Assembly: GCA_038025085.1 (NCBI GenBank)
Contig: CM076142.1
Coordinates: forward strand, 13,869,501-13,933,500
Source of the DNA: Tetragonia tetragonoides
Lineage: Eukaryota > Streptophyta > Magnoliopsida > Caryophyllales > Aizoaceae
DNA: 64,000 nt
Direction of reading: 5' to 3'
Numbering within the stretch: position 1 is the first letter of the stretch; each line of letters opens with the position of its first letter. This document shows positions 62,406 to 64,000 of this stretch, piece after piece. A program made the position numbers and the translations under genes. Under the pieces are notes generated by a model that did not search any database, was not told where the DNA came from, and was given only the letters and a program-made list of their open reading frames with translations.

Positions 62406-62866
62406 CTAGTAACCTCCCTGTATATACGCATTCAAGCGGTCTAATTCATCACGGTGTTCGCTAACTACAGCACGAACCACATCTCCAATAGAAACCATAC
62501 CCATCATTCCTTTATCATCAATCACTGGAATGTGTCGGATACGGTTATCTGCAAGGAAAGAATAGTAAGAGACTTTTCTTTTGCAACTTTTTTAATTGTT
62601 TTTTTGCAACCAGGAAACAGCAGTGAATAGTTTCAATTAGCTAACCTGTCATCAGTTGCATTGCTTTGAGAACCTTGGTTTCGGGCGTAACTGTAATAAG
62701 CTTGTTCTGCAAGCACACCACTCATTTATGTTACACCAACAATAATTTCAAACGCTACCATATCAAGTATCACAGCATATGATGATACGTACCTCCTCAG
62801 TCATGATGTCACCAACCTTAGTGGACTTTGAAGATCTTCCTTGCACTATGATCTTTCTGAGATAAT
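62406..62866 (-). CDS. CBS domain-containing protein, CBSX3-like (5' part outside window)
   Basis: Three C-terminal exons: 62793-62866 (YLRKIIVQGRSSKSTKVGDI), 62646-62706 (NKLITVTPETKVLKAMQLMT) and 62406-62548 (NRIRHIPVIDDKGMMGMVSI then GDVVRAVVSEHRDEL), ending LNAYIQGGY and TAG. Introns are GT/AG; phases 0 and 1 join without a break. The pieces make the second CBS domain, which binds adenosyl ligands. In Arabidopsis the single-pair CBS protein CBSX3 is mitochondrial and acts on a thioredoxin. The N-terminal exons (transit peptide and first CBS motif) are not in 62870-64000 as far as I can see, so they lie past the right edge behind a long intron. Confidence 0.93.
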
Positions 62867-64000
62867 CTGGGACACCAAAAAATTATGGTAAGGTAAAGTA
62901 TGAACTGAAATCAGTTATCAAAAAAACGTTATCATGTTTGTTTGTTTTGTTTTTTGGGGGGAGAGGGGGGGGGGGGGGGGCAAGGGATGGTTTGTAAGCA
63001 ACCTTCAAAAAGCAGAAGTAATCAAAGCTTTGATCACTGAAGACACTTTAAAAAAACGACAAAGAACAACTACGAAGGGGATAGACAAAATTACTCAACA
63101 AAGTGACTGACAACTAACAGCTGATATCACATCTCTTCCTCAATCAATGTCTCCTTAATGCTGAAGTTCTATATTAGTTCAATACTTGAGGCAATGTGAC
63201 GTCCACTGTCGTCCAGTAAAGTAAATTGGCATGAAGCTAATCCAATATTAATGTAAAGTGACAACGCCCCCCTTTCGTCATTCGTTCTTTCGAACACTAG
63301 ATCTCATGTTTACAGTTGTTTAATAGAAACAAACAAACAAGAAAACCTGATCTTTCATCTGGAGCATTGAGTACAACAGTGCTCTACAGCAGCTCTCCTA
63401 GTATTCGTAAATACAGTAGCGGATGCACGTTGAGGGGGGGGGGGGGGGGGTGTTCCATGGAACCCACTTGAACAATATTTTTTTTTTCATTTTTCCTTTA
63501 TAAAATGATAATTTATATAATTTTTTAAGTTATGTCCTACAAATTATAAGGATGTGCACCCACTTGAATTGATTCCTGGATCCGCCACTGCCTAAATATT
63601 CCCTCCGTCCAGCATTAGTTTTCACTTGTCTCATAGTAACAGCTCCTCAAAGTTAAGGACGGTTGAATCTTGATCAAACTACCCTAGAAATCCCCACCTT
63701 CCGTACTAGTTAATTATACAACCATAATAAGTAACTATATTATTAAAGTAGCAATTTTGTTATGAACATCCTATAATAGTAACAATGAATTCTGTTTCTA
63801 GAGACATAGCTTAATGAAATTGACTATATAATGGAACTTCAAGAGCAGGCTTTTTTTATAAGGTTTGCTTCTATTCTCCAATCCTCAGATATAGATAACT
63901 CTGCCAGTACGTAGATATAACAAGGTCATGTATGAAAGACAGTAAAGTCAATTCACAATGTTATTTCTATTCTGTTGAAAAATTACTGATCCACATTCAT
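62867..64000 (-). other. Intron of the CBSX3-like gene (open to the right)
   Basis: No exon of the gene was recognised. It holds a G tract (62957-62980) and the small element at 63414-63592. Confidence 0.45.
63414..63592. mobile_element. Small element with CAGTRGCGGAT ends
   Basis: Left edge CAGTAGCGGATGCACG and, inverted, right edge CAGTGGCGGATCCAGG form short inverted ends of a common plant non-autonomous element. It contains a long G tract (63436-63450). Target duplication not certain. Confidence 0.5.

Overview
The window is eukaryotic nuclear DNA from a flowering plant, most likely a eudicot. The evidence is GT/AG introns in conserved genes, plant-type LTR retrotransposons, Helitrons, SINEs and MITEs, long AT-rich intergenic DNA, and plant-specific cystatin-related genes. 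I cannot fix the species from sequence alone.

Layout. 0.1-2.7 kb holds a class I ubiquitin-conjugating enzyme E2 gene (minus strand, last exon beyond the left edge). 3.3-7.1 kb is intergenic, with two Helitron-type elements and a SINE. 7.5-15.6 kb holds the complete six-exon gene for the 26S proteasome ATPase RPT3 (minus). Its 4.35 kb first intron contains a 5'-truncated LINE with a perfect 16 bp target-site duplication and a long array of degenerate repeats. 16.0-16.4 kb is a minisatellite bounded by inverted repeats. 18.1-61 kb holds three tandem plus-strand copies of one gene family (copy 1, 18.1-23.3 kb; copy 2, 25.0-29.4 kb; copy 3, 37.1-60.9 kb). 62.4-62.9 kb holds three C-terminal exons of a CBSX3-like mitochondrial CBS-domain gene (minus, 5' part beyond the right edge).

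The three-copy family is the most unusual content. By comparing the copies I reconstructed a shared structure: a 5' untranslated exon, three exons for a plant cystatin-related domain (FDVD motif, KAN motif, QxVxG in copy 2), one charged linker exon, and four short exons that together read as an HMG box. Splice phases agree among copies (phase 1 entering the linker, phase 2 leaving it, phase 0 inside the HMG box), so this looks like one fused gene and not two neighbours. Each copy has different damage. Copy 1 has a frame change in the linker and a nonsense codon in the HMG frame. Copy 2 has a stop in the linker. Copy 3 has lost exons 2, 3 and part of 4, carries a linker-exon duplication and has a stop in the HMG box. 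Copies 1 and 2 may still make cystatin-like proteins.

Copy 3 has grown to about 24 kb by nested insertion: a chain of Helitrons (37.9-46.8 kb, including one 4.6 kb element with an internal tandem duplication of about 2.2 kb), a Ty3/gypsy chromovirus (46.9-53.9 kb) with a solo LTR nested inside it, an internally deleted Ty1/copia element (54.6-58.2 kb, TSD CCTTG) and a tRNA-derived SINE (59.7 kb). Copies 1 and 2 supply the empty sites for several of these. Between copies 2 and 3 lie a receptor-kinase fragment, a tandem triplication, several MITEs and a fragment of a papain-like cysteine protease.
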